DNA from: Bacteroides sp.
GTDB lineage: Bacteria; Bacteroidota; Bacteroidia; Bacteroidales; Bacteroidaceae
Direction of reading: 5' to 3'
DNA length: 64,000 nucleotides
Assembly: GCA_019416685.1 (NCBI GenBank)
Contig: DXWV01000102.1
Span: 7,079-71,078 of the forward strand
Positions within the stretch are counted from its first letter, which is position 1; the number at the start of each line of letters is the position of its first letter. Shown in pieces: positions 1-8,018 of the stretch. The notes under the pieces are model-generated. The model ran no database searches and was not told the DNA's origin. It saw only the letters and a program-made list of their open reading frames with translations. The translations under genes were made by a program, and so were the position numbers.

Positions 1-1
1 A

Positions 2-982
2 TCAACTCCGGGTAATACTCGTTTTGTTCAATCTGATTCTTTTGATGTAGTATACGGTGGTGGAGAAGCCAACGTTGCAGTGAGCTGTGCAAACTATGGC
101 CACGATGCATACTTCGTATCAAAATTGCCTAAACACGAAATCGGTCAGTCTGCTGTAAATGCATTGCGTAAATATGGTGTAAAGACAGACTTTATTGCCC
201 GTGGTGGTGATCGCGTAGGTATCTATTATCTTGAAACAGGAGCTTCTATGCGTCCCAGTAAAGTAATTTATGACCGTGCTCATTCTTCTATCGCTGAAGC
301 TGATGCCGCTGATTTTGATTTTGACGCTATTATGGAAGGTGCTGACTGGTTCCATTGGTCTGGTATCACTCCGGCTATCTCTGATAAAGCTGCTGAACTG
401 ACTCGTTTGGCTTGTGAGGCTGCAAAACGTCATGGCGTAACAGTGTCTGTAGACTTGAATTTCCGTAAGAAACTATGGACTAAAGAAAAAGCACAGTCTA
501 TCATGAAGCCGTTAATGAAATATGTAGATGTATGTATTGGTAATGAAGAAGATGCAGAACTCTGTCTGGGTTTCAAGCCGGATGCTGATGTTGAAGCAGG
601 ACATACGGATGCCGAAGGTTACAAAGGTATCTTCCAGCAGATGATGAAAGAGTTTGGATTCAAATATGTAATTTCTACATTGCGTGAATCTTTCTCTGCT
701 ACACACAATGGTTGGAAGGCTATGATTTACAATGGTCAGGAGTTCTATACTTCAAAGCGTTATGACATTGATCCTATCATTGACCGTGTAGGTGGTGGTG
801 ATTCATTCTCCGGAGGTATCATTCATGGCTTGATGACGAAACCGAACCAGGGTGAAGCTCTTGAATTTGCTGTTGCTGCTTCTGCACTGAAACATACTAT
901 CAATGGTGACTTCAACCTTGTATCAGTAGAAGAGGTGGAAGCGCTGGCAGGAGGTGATGCAAGCGGACGCGTGCAAAGATAA
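2..982 (+). CDS. kdgK: 2-dehydro-3-deoxygluconokinase (PfkB family), 5' end outside window
   Basis: PfkB-family sugar kinase that phosphorylates 2-keto-3-deoxygluconate to KDPG in uronate catabolism. The reading frame is already open at base 2, where it encodes the family's first signature (YGGGEANVAVSCANYG), so the true start lies upstream of the window. The second signature, DRVGGGDSFSGG, lies near the C-terminus and contains the catalytic Asp and the anion hole. The next metabolic gene on the strand is KDPG aldolase, the following step of the pathway, which supports the assignment. Only a small four-helix-bundle element separates the two, starting 4 nt after this stop codon. Confidence 0.9.
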   Translation, partial: STPGNTRFVQSDSFDVVYGGGEANVAVSCANYGHDAYFVSKLPKHEIGQSAVNALRKYGVKTDFIARGGDRVGIYYLETGASMRPSKVIYDRAHSSIAEADAADFDFDAIMEGADWFHWSGITPAISDKAAELTRLACEAAKRHGVTVSVDLNFRKKLWTKEKAQSIMKPLMKYVDVCIGNEEDAELCLGFKPDADVEAGHTDAEGYKGIFQQMMKEFGFKYVISTLRESFSATHNGWKAMIYNGQEFYTSKRYDIDPIIDRVGGGDSFSGGIIHGLMTKPNQGEALEFAVAASALKHTINGDFNLVSVEEVEALAGGDASGRVQR

Positions 983-985
983 AGA

Positions 986-1460
986 GATTTACGATTAGAC
1001 GATTTACTATTTACGATTGAAATTACTTTTGGATAATGGACTCTGATGAATTGAAAAAACGATTCAAAATGTTCTCACTGAGAATAATTAAAATGGTAGA
1101 TAGTATGCCTAATACGATTTCTGGTAATGCTATTGCTAAACAGATTGTTCGTTCAGGAACTTCACCTGCTGCTAATTATAGAGCAGCTTGTTTAGGAAAG
1201 TCCAATAAAGATTTTCTGAATAAGTTGAAAATGGTGGAGGAGGAATTGGATGAAACGATACATTGGCTGGAAATTATAGGAGATAGTGGTATGATAAAGT
1301 CTGAAAAATTATTGGATTTATCACAAGAAGCGGATGAACTCTATCGGATAATAGTAAGTTCAATCGTTACATCGAAAGCCCATCAATTAAAGCAAGTCTA
1401 ATCGTAAATATATAATAAAAGAAATTTCAATCGTAAATCGTAAATTGTCTAATCGTAAAT
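986..1460 (+). mobile_element. IVS-like element: long inverted repeats around a four-helix-bundle ORF
   Basis: A 475-bp unit between kdgK and kdgA. The left arm (986-1023) and right arm (1421-1460) are near-perfect inverted repeats of about 38 nt, built from reiterated ATTTACGATT and its complement. They enclose one ORF. A shorter copy lacking the ORF follows kdgA at 2146-2221. Known relatives are the intervening sequences inside 23S rRNA of Leptospira and Coxiella, which carry the same protein family inside a terminal stem. That this copy is mobile is inferred from the repeat structure and the second copy; no target duplication was identified. Confidence 0.6.
1036..1401 (+). CDS. Four-helix-bundle protein (S23 / IVS-type family)
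   Basis: Small, 121-residue, largely helical protein. It carries the family hallmark around residues 38-80: QIVRSGTSPAANYRAA, followed by KMVEEELDETIHWLE. The family (PF05635/TIGR02436) includes proteins encoded in 23S rRNA intervening sequences and is related to the Avd accessory protein of diversity-generating retroelements. No reverse transcriptase or variable repeat is visible here, so a retroelement role is not supported. The ORF sits wholly inside the inverted-repeat element, 13 nt after the left arm and 19 nt before the right arm. Its cellular role is unknown. Confidence 0.8.
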   Translation: MDSDELKKRFKMFSLRIIKMVDSMPNTISGNAIAKQIVRSGTSPAANYRAACLGKSNKDFLNKLKMVEEELDETIHWLEIIGDSGMIKSEKLLDLSQEADELYRIIVSSIVTSKAHQLKQV

Positions 1461-1469
1461 ATTATAGTC

Positions 1470-2138
1470 GTGGCAAAATTTGATAAAATAGCGGTTCTGA
1501 ACAAGATTGGTTCAACCGGCATGGTTCCTGTATTCTACCATAAAGATGCAGAAATTGCAAAAAAAGTAGTAAAGGCTTGTTATGACGGTGGTGTTCGTGC
1601 TTTCGAATTCACGAATCGTGGTGACTTTGCTCATGAAGTATTTGCTGAAATAGTGAAATTTGCTGCAAAGGAATGTCCGGAAATGGCTATGGGTATTGGC
1701 TCTATCGTTGATCCGGCTACTGCTGCACTGTATATTCAGTTGGGTGCTAACTTCGTAGTAGGTCCGTTGTTTAACCTTGAAATCGCTAAGATCTGTAACC
1801 GTCGTTTGGTAGCTTATACTCCGGGATGTGGTTCTGTATCCGAAGTCGGTTTCGCACAGGAAGTAGGTTGTGATCTTTGCAAAGTATTCCCGGGTGATGT
1901 ATATGGTCCTAATTTTGTAAAAGGTCTGATGGCTCCGATGTCATGGTCTAAATTAATGGTGACTGGTGGAGTTGAGCCAACTAAAGAAAATCTGACTGCC
2001 TGGATTAAGGCTGGCGTATTCTGCGTAGGTATGGGTTCCAAGCTCTTCCCGAGCGACAAAGTAGCTGCTGAAGACTGGGCTTATGTTACAGCTAAGTGTG
2101 CTGAAGCATTGAGTTACATTGCTGAAGCTCGTAAATAA
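1470..2138 (+). CDS. kdgA: KDPG / 4-hydroxy-2-oxoglutarate aldolase
   Basis: Class I aldolase that cleaves KDPG to pyruvate and glyceraldehyde 3-phosphate. It has 222 residues, close to the usual length. The Schiff-base lysine is K138 in the segment CKVFPGDVYGPNFV, and the catalytic glutamate is E46 in FEFTNRG. The start is GTG at 1470, only 9 nt after the right arm of the upstream element, so the element abuts the translation start and may have replaced the original leader. It follows kdgK, the preceding pathway step, and probably shares a transcript with it. Confidence 0.92.
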   Translation: MAKFDKIAVLNKIGSTGMVPVFYHKDAEIAKKVVKACYDGGVRAFEFTNRGDFAHEVFAEIVKFAAKECPEMAMGIGSIVDPATAALYIQLGANFVVGPLFNLEIAKICNRRLVAYTPGCGSVSEVGFAQEVGCDLCKVFPGDVYGPNFVKGLMAPMSWSKLMVTGGVEPTKENLTAWIKAGVFCVGMGSKLFPSDKVAAEDWAYVTAKCAEALSYIAEARK

Positions 2139-2145
2139 AGAAAAA

Positions 2146-2221
2146 ATTTACGATTAGACAATTTACAGTTTATAATTGGGGTTACTTCAATTATATAATC
2201 GTAAATCGTTCAATCGTAAAT
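2146..2221 (+). repeat. ORF-less deletion copy of the IVS-like element
   Basis: A 76-nt hairpin starting 7 nt after the kdgA stop. Its left arm shares ATTTACGATTAGAC and the following ATTTAC with the left arm at 986. Its right arm ends CAATCGTAAAT, like the inverted arm of the larger element. It looks like the larger unit with the ORF removed, similar to a MITE. Confidence 0.65.
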
Positions 2222-2223
2222 CT

Positions 2224-2273
2224 AAAATATGCCTCTAAGGGTTAGTTAGTTTAGTTAGTGAGGCATATTTTTT
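2224..2273 (+). terminator. Rho-independent terminator of kdgK-kdgA
   Basis: Stem AAAATATGCCTC pairs with GAGGCATATTTT and runs into a T tract. It lies just beyond the small hairpin element downstream of kdgA. Confidence 0.8.
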
Positions 2274-2303
2274 CATTTTGTTTAAAGGTGTTTAAAGGGG
2301 ACA

Positions 2304-2342
2304 GCCATCGGAATGACATTGTTAGTGAATCATTCCGGTGGC
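2304..2342 (-). terminator. Hairpin downstream of the exporter genes
   Basis: GCCATCGGAATGA pairs with TCATTCCGGTGGC with one G-T mismatch. It lies 15 nt past the end of the minus-strand exporter gene and is a plausible terminator for that operon. The T tract on the minus side is weak. Confidence 0.5.
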
Positions 2343-2356
2343 TTGTTTTATTCTGT

Positions 2357-2872
2357 TTATTTCTTCACCAGCTTCTTCAGCAAACGGGTTGCTGTGAATG
2401 ATTGGCGATGGAAGATAAATACCGGTATGGCTGCACCTACTACCAGGGCAAAAAGCACAAAGATAGTGGTAGCTCCGTTGTGGCAAAATTCCACCAAGTA
2501 TTTTAATGAGGCGGTATCATCCTTTGTTTGCATGAATTGAGTTAATGCAAGAATGCTCTTATAAGCAAACATTCCCGGAATCATGGGGAGTAAAGATGGG
2601 AATGAAAAAACTTCTGCCGGGCAATGAATAGCTTTTGCAAACGGGATAGCCAGTAGACCGATAGAAAAGGCAGCAAAGAACGAAGCTGTTGCAATTTCCA
2701 GAGGCATAGCAGTGTGCATAAGAAAATAACGCAATCCATGACCTACGGCAGCCAGTAAAGCGGATATTAATATGGCCTTGCGGGGCGGATTTGAGATAAT
2801 TGCAAATCCGATAGCAGCAATAGCGGCAAAGGCCCCATCTTGTATAATCTCTGTGATAAACTGTACTGTCAT
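2357..2872 (-). CDS. Threonine/serine exporter family, YjjB-like small subunit
   Basis: 171-residue hydrophobic protein with four to five predicted membrane segments, matching the ThrE C-terminal half (DUF3815/YjjB type). Its start overlaps the end of the upstream gene by 4 nt (ATGA), so the two are translationally coupled. In E. coli the YjjP-YjjB pair exports amino or organic acids such as succinate; the substrate here cannot be read from sequence. Confidence 0.8.
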   Translation of the reverse strand: MTVQFITEIIQDGAFAAIAAIGFAIISNPPRKAILISALLAAVGHGLRYFLMHTAMPLEIATASFFAAFSIGLLAIPFAKAIHCPAEVFSFPSLLPMIPGMFAYKSILALTQFMQTKDDTASLKYLVEFCHNGATTIFVLFALVVGAAIPVFIFHRQSFTATRLLKKLVKK

Positions 2873-3642
2873 AAAGTGCTTATTCCGGTTAATAAAAGAG
2901 TCATTGACAGACCTATCGCTATACAGATGATAAGCAGACAGGCATTGATAAATCTCGAAGTACCGGCCAATACATGTCCGTCGATAATATCCATGATGGA
3001 ATTAATCAAAGGTACCCCCGGAATAAGGTAGAGCACGCTTGTACCCAGTGCCATATCCGGAGTATTGCCCCAATGCATCAGATAACCTGTGCTACCAATC
3101 ATTGAAGCCACGAAAGCGGAAATAATGAATACAGCCAGATGGTTCCAGTGATATTCCATCAGTAGGGTGCGAACAAAGAAACCTGTCAGAGTGGCTACGA
3201 ATACGATTCCCATCGAAGTAAAGTCTCCCTGAAACAGACGGCAAAAGGATGCATTGGCAAATGCTACAAGGATTAGTACCAGCCATTTATTTTCGCGTGG
3301 CTTGCTGACAATGTCCAGATAACGGTGTTGCAGTTCCGTCAATGAAAGGCGCTCGTCATAAGCCTGCCAGCTAAGGGTACTAAGCTCTGAGTTGATGGCA
3401 AAGTTCAATCCCATCGGTTTTATTTTGTTCACAGTACTGTATGAGTGCGAGTTGTCGGCGTCACGCAAGGTCATAATGATCGTTTTCTGGAAGATCGTCA
3501 TGTCGCAGAGGAACCCGAATGATTCGGCTATGCGCGCGGTGTTGCGTACAATACGTGATGTTTGTACTCCTACGGCCATAAGGCTGGTAGAGTATTCCGA
3601 CAGGAATTTAGAAAGCTCTTTTAATTCTTGATGGATATCCAT
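2869..3642 (-). CDS. Threonine/serine exporter family, YjjP-like large subunit (ThrE/DUF1212)
   Basis: 257-residue protein with a soluble N-terminal part (about residues 1-120, including the SLMAVGVQTSRIVRN segment typical of DUF1212), followed by about five membrane segments. It pairs with the overlapping YjjB-like gene downstream; together they make the two halves of a ThrE-type exporter. A small single-span membrane protein precedes it by 9 nt in the same operon. Confidence 0.82.
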   Translation of the reverse strand: MDIHQELKELSKFLSEYSTSLMAVGVQTSRIVRNTARIAESFGFLCDMTIFQKTIIMTLRDADNSHSYSTVNKIKPMGLNFAINSELSTLSWQAYDERLSLTELQHRYLDIVSKPRENKWLVLILVAFANASFCRLFQGDFTSMGIVFVATLTGFFVRTLLMEYHWNHLAVFIISAFVASMIGSTGYLMHWGNTPDMALGTSVLYLIPGVPLINSIMDIIDGHVLAGTSRFINACLLIICIAIGLSMTLLLTGISTL

Positions 3643-3651
3643 AGGATTGTT

Positions 3652-3891
3652 TTAACGTGCTAATTGATTCTTTACGATCCGGGTAATGATAAGTGTAATA
3701 ATGTACAATACCGCGAAACCTACAATACCGAAGATGAATGGTTTTTGTTCTTCAAATGTTCGGCGGACAGGTGTTGTAGCTACTGTGCCGGTAGTATAGG
3801 TGGTAACAGTTTGTGCTGTCTCTTGAGATGTTACGATTGCCTGACAACTGTCTGTGTTGGAAGTTCCTTCCACTTGTTCTTCTGATAACAT
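3652..3891 (-). CDS. Small single-span membrane protein, unknown function
   Basis: 79 residues. The N-terminal half is Thr/Glu-rich and polar, and one hydrophobic segment (PFIFGIVGFAVLYIITLII) lies near the C-terminus, followed by a basic tail. It is the first gene of the exporter operon, 9 nt upstream of the YjjP-like gene, so a role in assembly or regulation of the exporter is possible. I do not recognise a named family. The 3892-4139 stretch upstream holds no gene I can support. Confidence 0.6.
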   Translation of the reverse strand: MLSEEQVEGTSNTDSCQAIVTSQETAQTVTTYTTGTVATTPVRRTFEEQKPFIFGIVGFAVLYIITLIITRIVKNQLAR

Positions 3892-4139
3892 AAATCTTTT
3901 CTCCTTATTAAATCTTTAAATCTAAAATAACACACTTGTTTCTCTGCAAAGAGAGTCATGTTTCTGATGTGTATAACACAGTTTTTAGGTTTTAGTTTAA
4001 TTCCGGCTAAATATCGATTGTTTCAAGATGAAAAAGCGTTATTTCAGCGGCAAAGGTAATTAAAAAAACAGTAGACAAAAGAGAGAAGAGAATTTCTTTC
4101 GGATAAGTTTTCAGTTCACTTCCGTATCAACCGGAGGCT

Positions 4140-4415
4140 TTATTTTTTTCTGTGTTTGAAAAAGTAAATCGGCAGGAATATCAGTAATATCCAAAGAAGG
4201 CTGATAAGAGATAAGTAGCGATTATAGAGATACTCACCATCTTCAGGGGTATGATTCATAAGGCATTGTAAACAGTGACAATGGACATTAGAGTCATTGT
4301 GTGAAATGAGGCATAGGCAAAATGTAACAATACCGATTATGAGAAATAACAAAAGAATTGTCATGTTTCTGCGATAATGTGTTCGTTTGGAAGTTGGTTT
4401 TGAGATAAGAACCAT
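4140..4415 (-). CDS. Small membrane protein with two predicted spans, unknown
   Basis: 91 residues with two hydrophobic stretches (TILLLFLIIGIVTFCLCLI and LISLLWILLIFLPIYFF) separated by a loop containing HCHCLQC, a possible metal-binding His/Cys cluster. A longer in-frame start exists at 4469, but a clear promoter -7 box lies at 4439-4446, so the start at 4415 (MVLISKP) is chosen. The promoter carries the same 17-nt motif as the flavodoxin, TonB and imelysin-cluster promoters, which suggests a metal or redox stress link. No family was recognised. Confidence 0.6.
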   Translation of the reverse strand: MVLISKPTSKRTHYRRNMTILLLFLIIGIVTFCLCLISHNDSNVHCHCLQCLMNHTPEDGEYLYNRYLSLISLLWILLIFLPIYFFKHRKK

Positions 4416-4438
4416 TGTTTTGTTATTATTTATCGTTG

Positions 4439-4481
4439 CAAAGTTACATGTGAAGCAGAGAAAGGACAATACCTAAATATG
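4439..4481 (-). promoter_or_regulatory. Promoter of the small membrane protein with shared 17-nt motif
   Basis: On the minus strand CATATTTAGGTATTGTC (4481-4465), then exactly 18 nt, then the -7 box TAACTTTG (4446-4439). The ATTGTC end supplies the -33 element. It is one of five promoters in the window with this arrangement. Confidence 0.7.
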
Positions 4482-4633
4482 ATGAATCCTTTTAGGATAA
4501 TACTTATTTATGGGTATGAACTCACCAGGTATGTTTTTAATTTACTTGTTTGCCTGAACCAATTCAGGATATGAAATGTTTCCTGTTTGAATAAAGCTCT
4601 GTTTTTCATGACAGGCTAAAATAGAATATAATA

Positions 4634-5539
4634 ATGATACACAATCACGAACATCATTCTCATGAGCACGTACATCAGTTATCGTCGCTCAATAAATCGT
4701 TCATTATAGGGATTACGCTCAATATACTTTTTGTCCTTGTTGAGTTCGGCATCGGTTTTTATTATGATTCTTTGAGTTTGCTTTCCGATGCCGGACACAA
4801 CTTGGGAGATGTAGCGAGTCTTGTGCTCGCTATGCTTGCTTTTCGTTTGGCAAAAGTACATCCTAATAGCCGCTATACATATGGTTATAAAAAGAGTACG
4901 GTATTGGTTTCTCTGCTCAATGCAGTGATTCTATTGGTTGCTGTTGGTATCATCATTGCCGAAAGTATAGGCAAGTTGCTTCATCCTACTCCTGTAGAGG
5001 GTGCTGCTATTGCCTGGACAGCCGGGGTAGGGGTTGTAATAAACGCTGTCACTGCCTGGCTTTTTATGAAAGATAAAGAGAAAGACCTGAATGTAAAAGG
5101 TGCGTATCTGCATATGGCTGCTGATACGCTGGTCTCTGTAGGAGTAGTGATTTCGGGTATTATCATCATGTGTACCGGCTGGACCATTGTCGATCCGATT
5201 ATTGGCCTGGTTATCGCAGTTATTATCGTTATATCTACCTGGGGGCTGTTGCATGACAGTCTTCGGCTTTCATTGGATGGAGTACCTGTAGGAATGGATA
5301 CGGAGAAAATAGAACAACTTATACTTTCACAACCCGGCGTTGTGGGGTGCCATCATCTTCATATCTGGGCGTTGAGTACCACTGAAACTGCACTTACTGT
5401 ACATATTGTACTGGATGAAATGAATCATATGGAGGAAGCTAAGCATCTCATCAGGCATGTATTAGAGGATGCGGGCATTCATCATGTAACGCTTGAGTTT
5501 GAGTGTGAAGGCGCCACCTGCGATGAAGAAACTTGCTGA
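4634..5539 (+). CDS. CDF family cation (zinc) efflux transporter
   Basis: 301-residue cation diffusion facilitator with six membrane helices. The metal site is of the HxxxD type in both key helices: H55/D59 in SDAGHNLGD and H160/D164 in YLHMAADTL. This is the pattern of zinc-transporting CzcD/ZitB relatives. The N-terminus is His-rich (HNHEHHSHEHVH), a typical metal-sensing or buffering tail. The cytoplasmic C-terminal domain ends in a Cys-rich tail (CEGATCDEETC), which is unusual and could bind metal. It exports Zn or a similar ion in exchange for protons. Confidence 0.9.
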   Translation: MIHNHEHHSHEHVHQLSSLNKSFIIGITLNILFVLVEFGIGFYYDSLSLLSDAGHNLGDVASLVLAMLAFRLAKVHPNSRYTYGYKKSTVLVSLLNAVILLVAVGIIIAESIGKLLHPTPVEGAAIAWTAGVGVVINAVTAWLFMKDKEKDLNVKGAYLHMAADTLVSVGVVISGIIIMCTGWTIVDPIIGLVIAVIIVISTWGLLHDSLRLSLDGVPVGMDTEKIEQLILSQPGVVGCHHLHIWALSTTETALTVHIVLDEMNHMEEAKHLIRHVLEDAGIHHVTLEFECEGATCDEETC

Positions 5540-5555
5540 TTGAGGCTTTTTTACG

Positions 5556-5563
5556 TACCTTTG
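5556..5563 (+). promoter_or_regulatory. -7 box for the AspT/YidE-type transporter gene
   Basis: TACCTTTG matches the Bacteroides TAnnTTTG consensus 31 nt before the ATG at 5595. A TTGA at about the expected distance could serve as the -33 element. It lies 17 nt after the preceding stop codon. Confidence 0.6.
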
Positions 5564-5594
5564 CCGCCCTAAACTAACAAACCCCTTTAAACCT

Positions 5595-7193
5595 ATGCTT
5601 ACTGATTTATTGAACTCCTCTTATTTTGCACTTTTTCTGATTGTTGCTTTAGGCTTCATGTTGGGAAGAATCAAGATCAAGGGGCTATCGCTCGATGTAT
5701 CGGCGGTCATTTTTATTGCTTTACTTTTCGGACATTTTGGTGTAATTATCCCCAAAGAGTTGGGTAACTTCGGATTGGTACTTTTTATATTTACGATTGG
5801 TATTCAGGCCGGTCCCGGATTTTTTGATTCTTTCCGAAGCAAAGGAAAGACCTTGATTCTTATTACGATGCTCATTATCTGTTCGGCTTCGCTTACGGCC
5901 GTAGGGCTGAAGTATGCTTTTGATATTGATACTCCGAGTGTGGTAGGACTGATTGCCGGTGCACTGACCAGTACTCCCGGTCTTGCTGTAGCTATTGACA
6001 GCACGAATTCTCCGATGGCTTCCATTGCTTATGGTATTGCTTATCCGTTTGGTGTTATCGGTGTTATTTTGTTTGTGAAATTACTTCCTAAGATAATGCG
6101 GGTTAATCTTGACCAGGAGGCACGCCGTCTCGAAATAGAACGTCGTGGACAATTTCCCGAATTGGGAACTTGTATTTATCGTGTTACTAATCCAAGTGTT
6201 TTTGGTCGCAGTCTGATGCAGATTAATGCACGTGCAATGACCGGTGCTGTTATTTCCCGCTTGAAACATGAAGAAGAAATATCTATTCCTACCGCTCATA
6301 CCGTGCTTCGTGAAGGAGATTATATTCAGGCAGTAGGCAGTGATGAGTCTTTAAACCAACTTGCTGTGCTGATAGGTAAGCGTGAAGAAGGTGAACTCCC
6401 CTTGGATAAGACTCAGGAGATTGAATCGTTATTGCTTACAAAGAAAGACATGATAAACAAGCAACTGGGTGATCTGAACCTGCAACGTAACTTTGGTTGT
6501 ACAGTGACGCGTGTTCGCCGAAGTGGTATTGACCTTTCTCCGTCACCGGATCTTGCATTGAAGTTTGGTGACAAATTGATGATAGTAGGTGAGAAAGAAG
6601 GTATCCAGGGAATAGCACGATTGTTGGGTAATGATGCTAAGAAGCTATCGGACACAGATTTCTTCCCTATCGCAATGGGTATTGTACTTGGTGTATTATT
6701 TGGCAAACTTAATATATCTTTTCCCGGTGGATTGTCTTTTTCTCCGGGATTGACAGGTGGTGTACTGATCGTGGCTCTGGTGCTCAGTGCAGTGGGTAAA
6801 ACCGGACCTATTCTTTGGTCTATGTCCGGACCTGCCAACCAGCTTCTGCGCCAGTTGGGTTTATTACTCTTTCTTGCAGAGGTCGGTACATCTGCCGGGA
6901 AGACTCTTGTTGCTACTTTCCAAGAGAGTGGATTGCTGATGTTTGGGGTAGGGGCAGCCATTACAATAGTGCCTATGTTGGTGGCCGTACTGGTAGGTAG
7001 GCTGGTCTTTAAAATTAATGTACTCGACTTATTGGGAACCATTACCGGAGGTATGACCAGTACACCGGGGCTTGCTGCTGCCGACTCAATGGTAGACAGT
7101 AATATCCCAAGTGTGGCTTATGCTACGGTTTATCCGATTGCCATGGTATTTCTTATTCTCTTTATACAGATTATATCAACTGTCGTTTATTAA
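5595..7193 (+). CDS. AspT/YidE/YbjL-type transporter with two RCK_C domains
   Basis: 532-residue inner-membrane protein of the aspartate:alanine exchanger family (TC 2.A.81). Two homologous membrane halves each carry the repeated motif GxxTSTPGLA (ALTSTPGLAVAID near residue 125 and GMTSTPGLAAADS near 490). Between them lie two TrkA-C/RCK_C regulatory domains (about residues 200-345). The substrate is unknown; relatives exchange amino or dicarboxylic acids. The stop overlaps the next gene by one base. Confidence 0.85.
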   Translation: MLTDLLNSSYFALFLIVALGFMLGRIKIKGLSLDVSAVIFIALLFGHFGVIIPKELGNFGLVLFIFTIGIQAGPGFFDSFRSKGKTLILITMLIICSASLTAVGLKYAFDIDTPSVVGLIAGALTSTPGLAVAIDSTNSPMASIAYGIAYPFGVIGVILFVKLLPKIMRVNLDQEARRLEIERRGQFPELGTCIYRVTNPSVFGRSLMQINARAMTGAVISRLKHEEEISIPTAHTVLREGDYIQAVGSDESLNQLAVLIGKREEGELPLDKTQEIESLLLTKKDMINKQLGDLNLQRNFGCTVTRVRRSGIDLSPSPDLALKFGDKLMIVGEKEGIQGIARLLGNDAKKLSDTDFFPIAMGIVLGVLFGKLNISFPGGLSFSPGLTGGVLIVALVLSAVGKTGPILWSMSGPANQLLRQLGLLLFLAEVGTSAGKTLVATFQESGLLMFGVGAAITIVPMLVAVLVGRLVFKINVLDLLGTITGGMTSTPGLAAADSMVDSNIPSVAYATVYPIAMVFLILFIQIISTVVY

Positions 7194-8005
7194 TGAAGAC
7201 ACTTTTTCTTATAAGTATTGTGTTTACGCTTTCTGCTTTGTCCGTATCCGGGCAAAGCATTGAAAGCCGCGTAACGCCTCCTGCGGGTTATGTTCGTGAA
7301 GCCTGTGATCTCCATTCGTTTACAGCATATTTGCGGACACTGTCTTTATTACCGGCAGGGAGTAAAGTGTTGCTTTACAACGGGCAGGTGAAGCGGAACC
7401 AGGCGGCGGCTTACGCTGTGATCGATATGGAGATCGGTAATCGTGACTTGCAGCAGTGTGCTGACGCTGTGATACGGTTGCGTGCTGAATATTTGTGGGC
7501 ACAGAAACGATATGATGAGATAAAGTTCAACTTCACCAGTGGTTTCCCTGCCGAATATAAAAAGTGGGCAGAGGGTAATCGTATTAAAGTAAACGGAAAC
7601 AAGGTACAGTGGTATGCCGCAACTACTCCCGATTATTCTTATAAGACTTTCCGCAAATATCTGGATATAGTATTTATGTACGCCGGTACGGCTTCCTTGT
7701 CAAAAGAGCTTGTTACTGTTCCTTATGCCTCTTTGTCTCCCGGCGATGTATTTATACAAGGCGGTTCTCCCGGGCATGCTGTTATTGTGATGGATGTGGC
7801 GGTGAATCCGCAAACCCGGAAAAAAGTATATCTGCTGGCACAAAGCTATATGCCTGCGCAGCAGATACATTTATTGGTTAATCCTCAAAATCGTTCACTC
7901 TCTCCGTGGTACGAACTTTCATCCGAAACTACCGGCAAACTCTATACCCCCGAATGGGTCTTCAACAAGAGTGATTTAAAACGCTTTATCTCCGGAAACG
8001 AATAA
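7193..8005 (+). CDS. DUF4846 secreted protein
   Basis: 270 residues with a cleavable signal peptide (cut after about residue 20, SVSGQS). The body matches the DUF4846 family (PF16138) seen in Bacteroidetes, with conserved stretches VYLLAQSYMPAQQIHLL and SPWY. Its ATG overlaps the previous stop codon, so it is translationally coupled to the transporter. The end of the gene forms a short CTCCGGA/TCCGGAG hairpin facing the convergent neighbour. Function unknown. Confidence 0.8.
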   Translation: MKTLFLISIVFTLSALSVSGQSIESRVTPPAGYVREACDLHSFTAYLRTLSLLPAGSKVLLYNGQVKRNQAAAYAVIDMEIGNRDLQQCADAVIRLRAEYLWAQKRYDEIKFNFTSGFPAEYKKWAEGNRIKVNGNKVQWYAATTPDYSYKTFRKYLDIVFMYAGTASLSKELVTVPYASLSPGDVFIQGGSPGHAVIVMDVAVNPQTRKKVYLLAQSYMPAQQIHLLVNPQNRSLSPWYELSSETTGKLYTPEWVFNKSDLKRFISGNE

Positions 8006-8018
8006 AAAGCTCCGGAGT

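Noticed and set aside
1036..1401. Avd-type accessory protein of a diversity-generating retroelement
   Set aside because: No reverse transcriptase, template repeat or variable target gene is present nearby.
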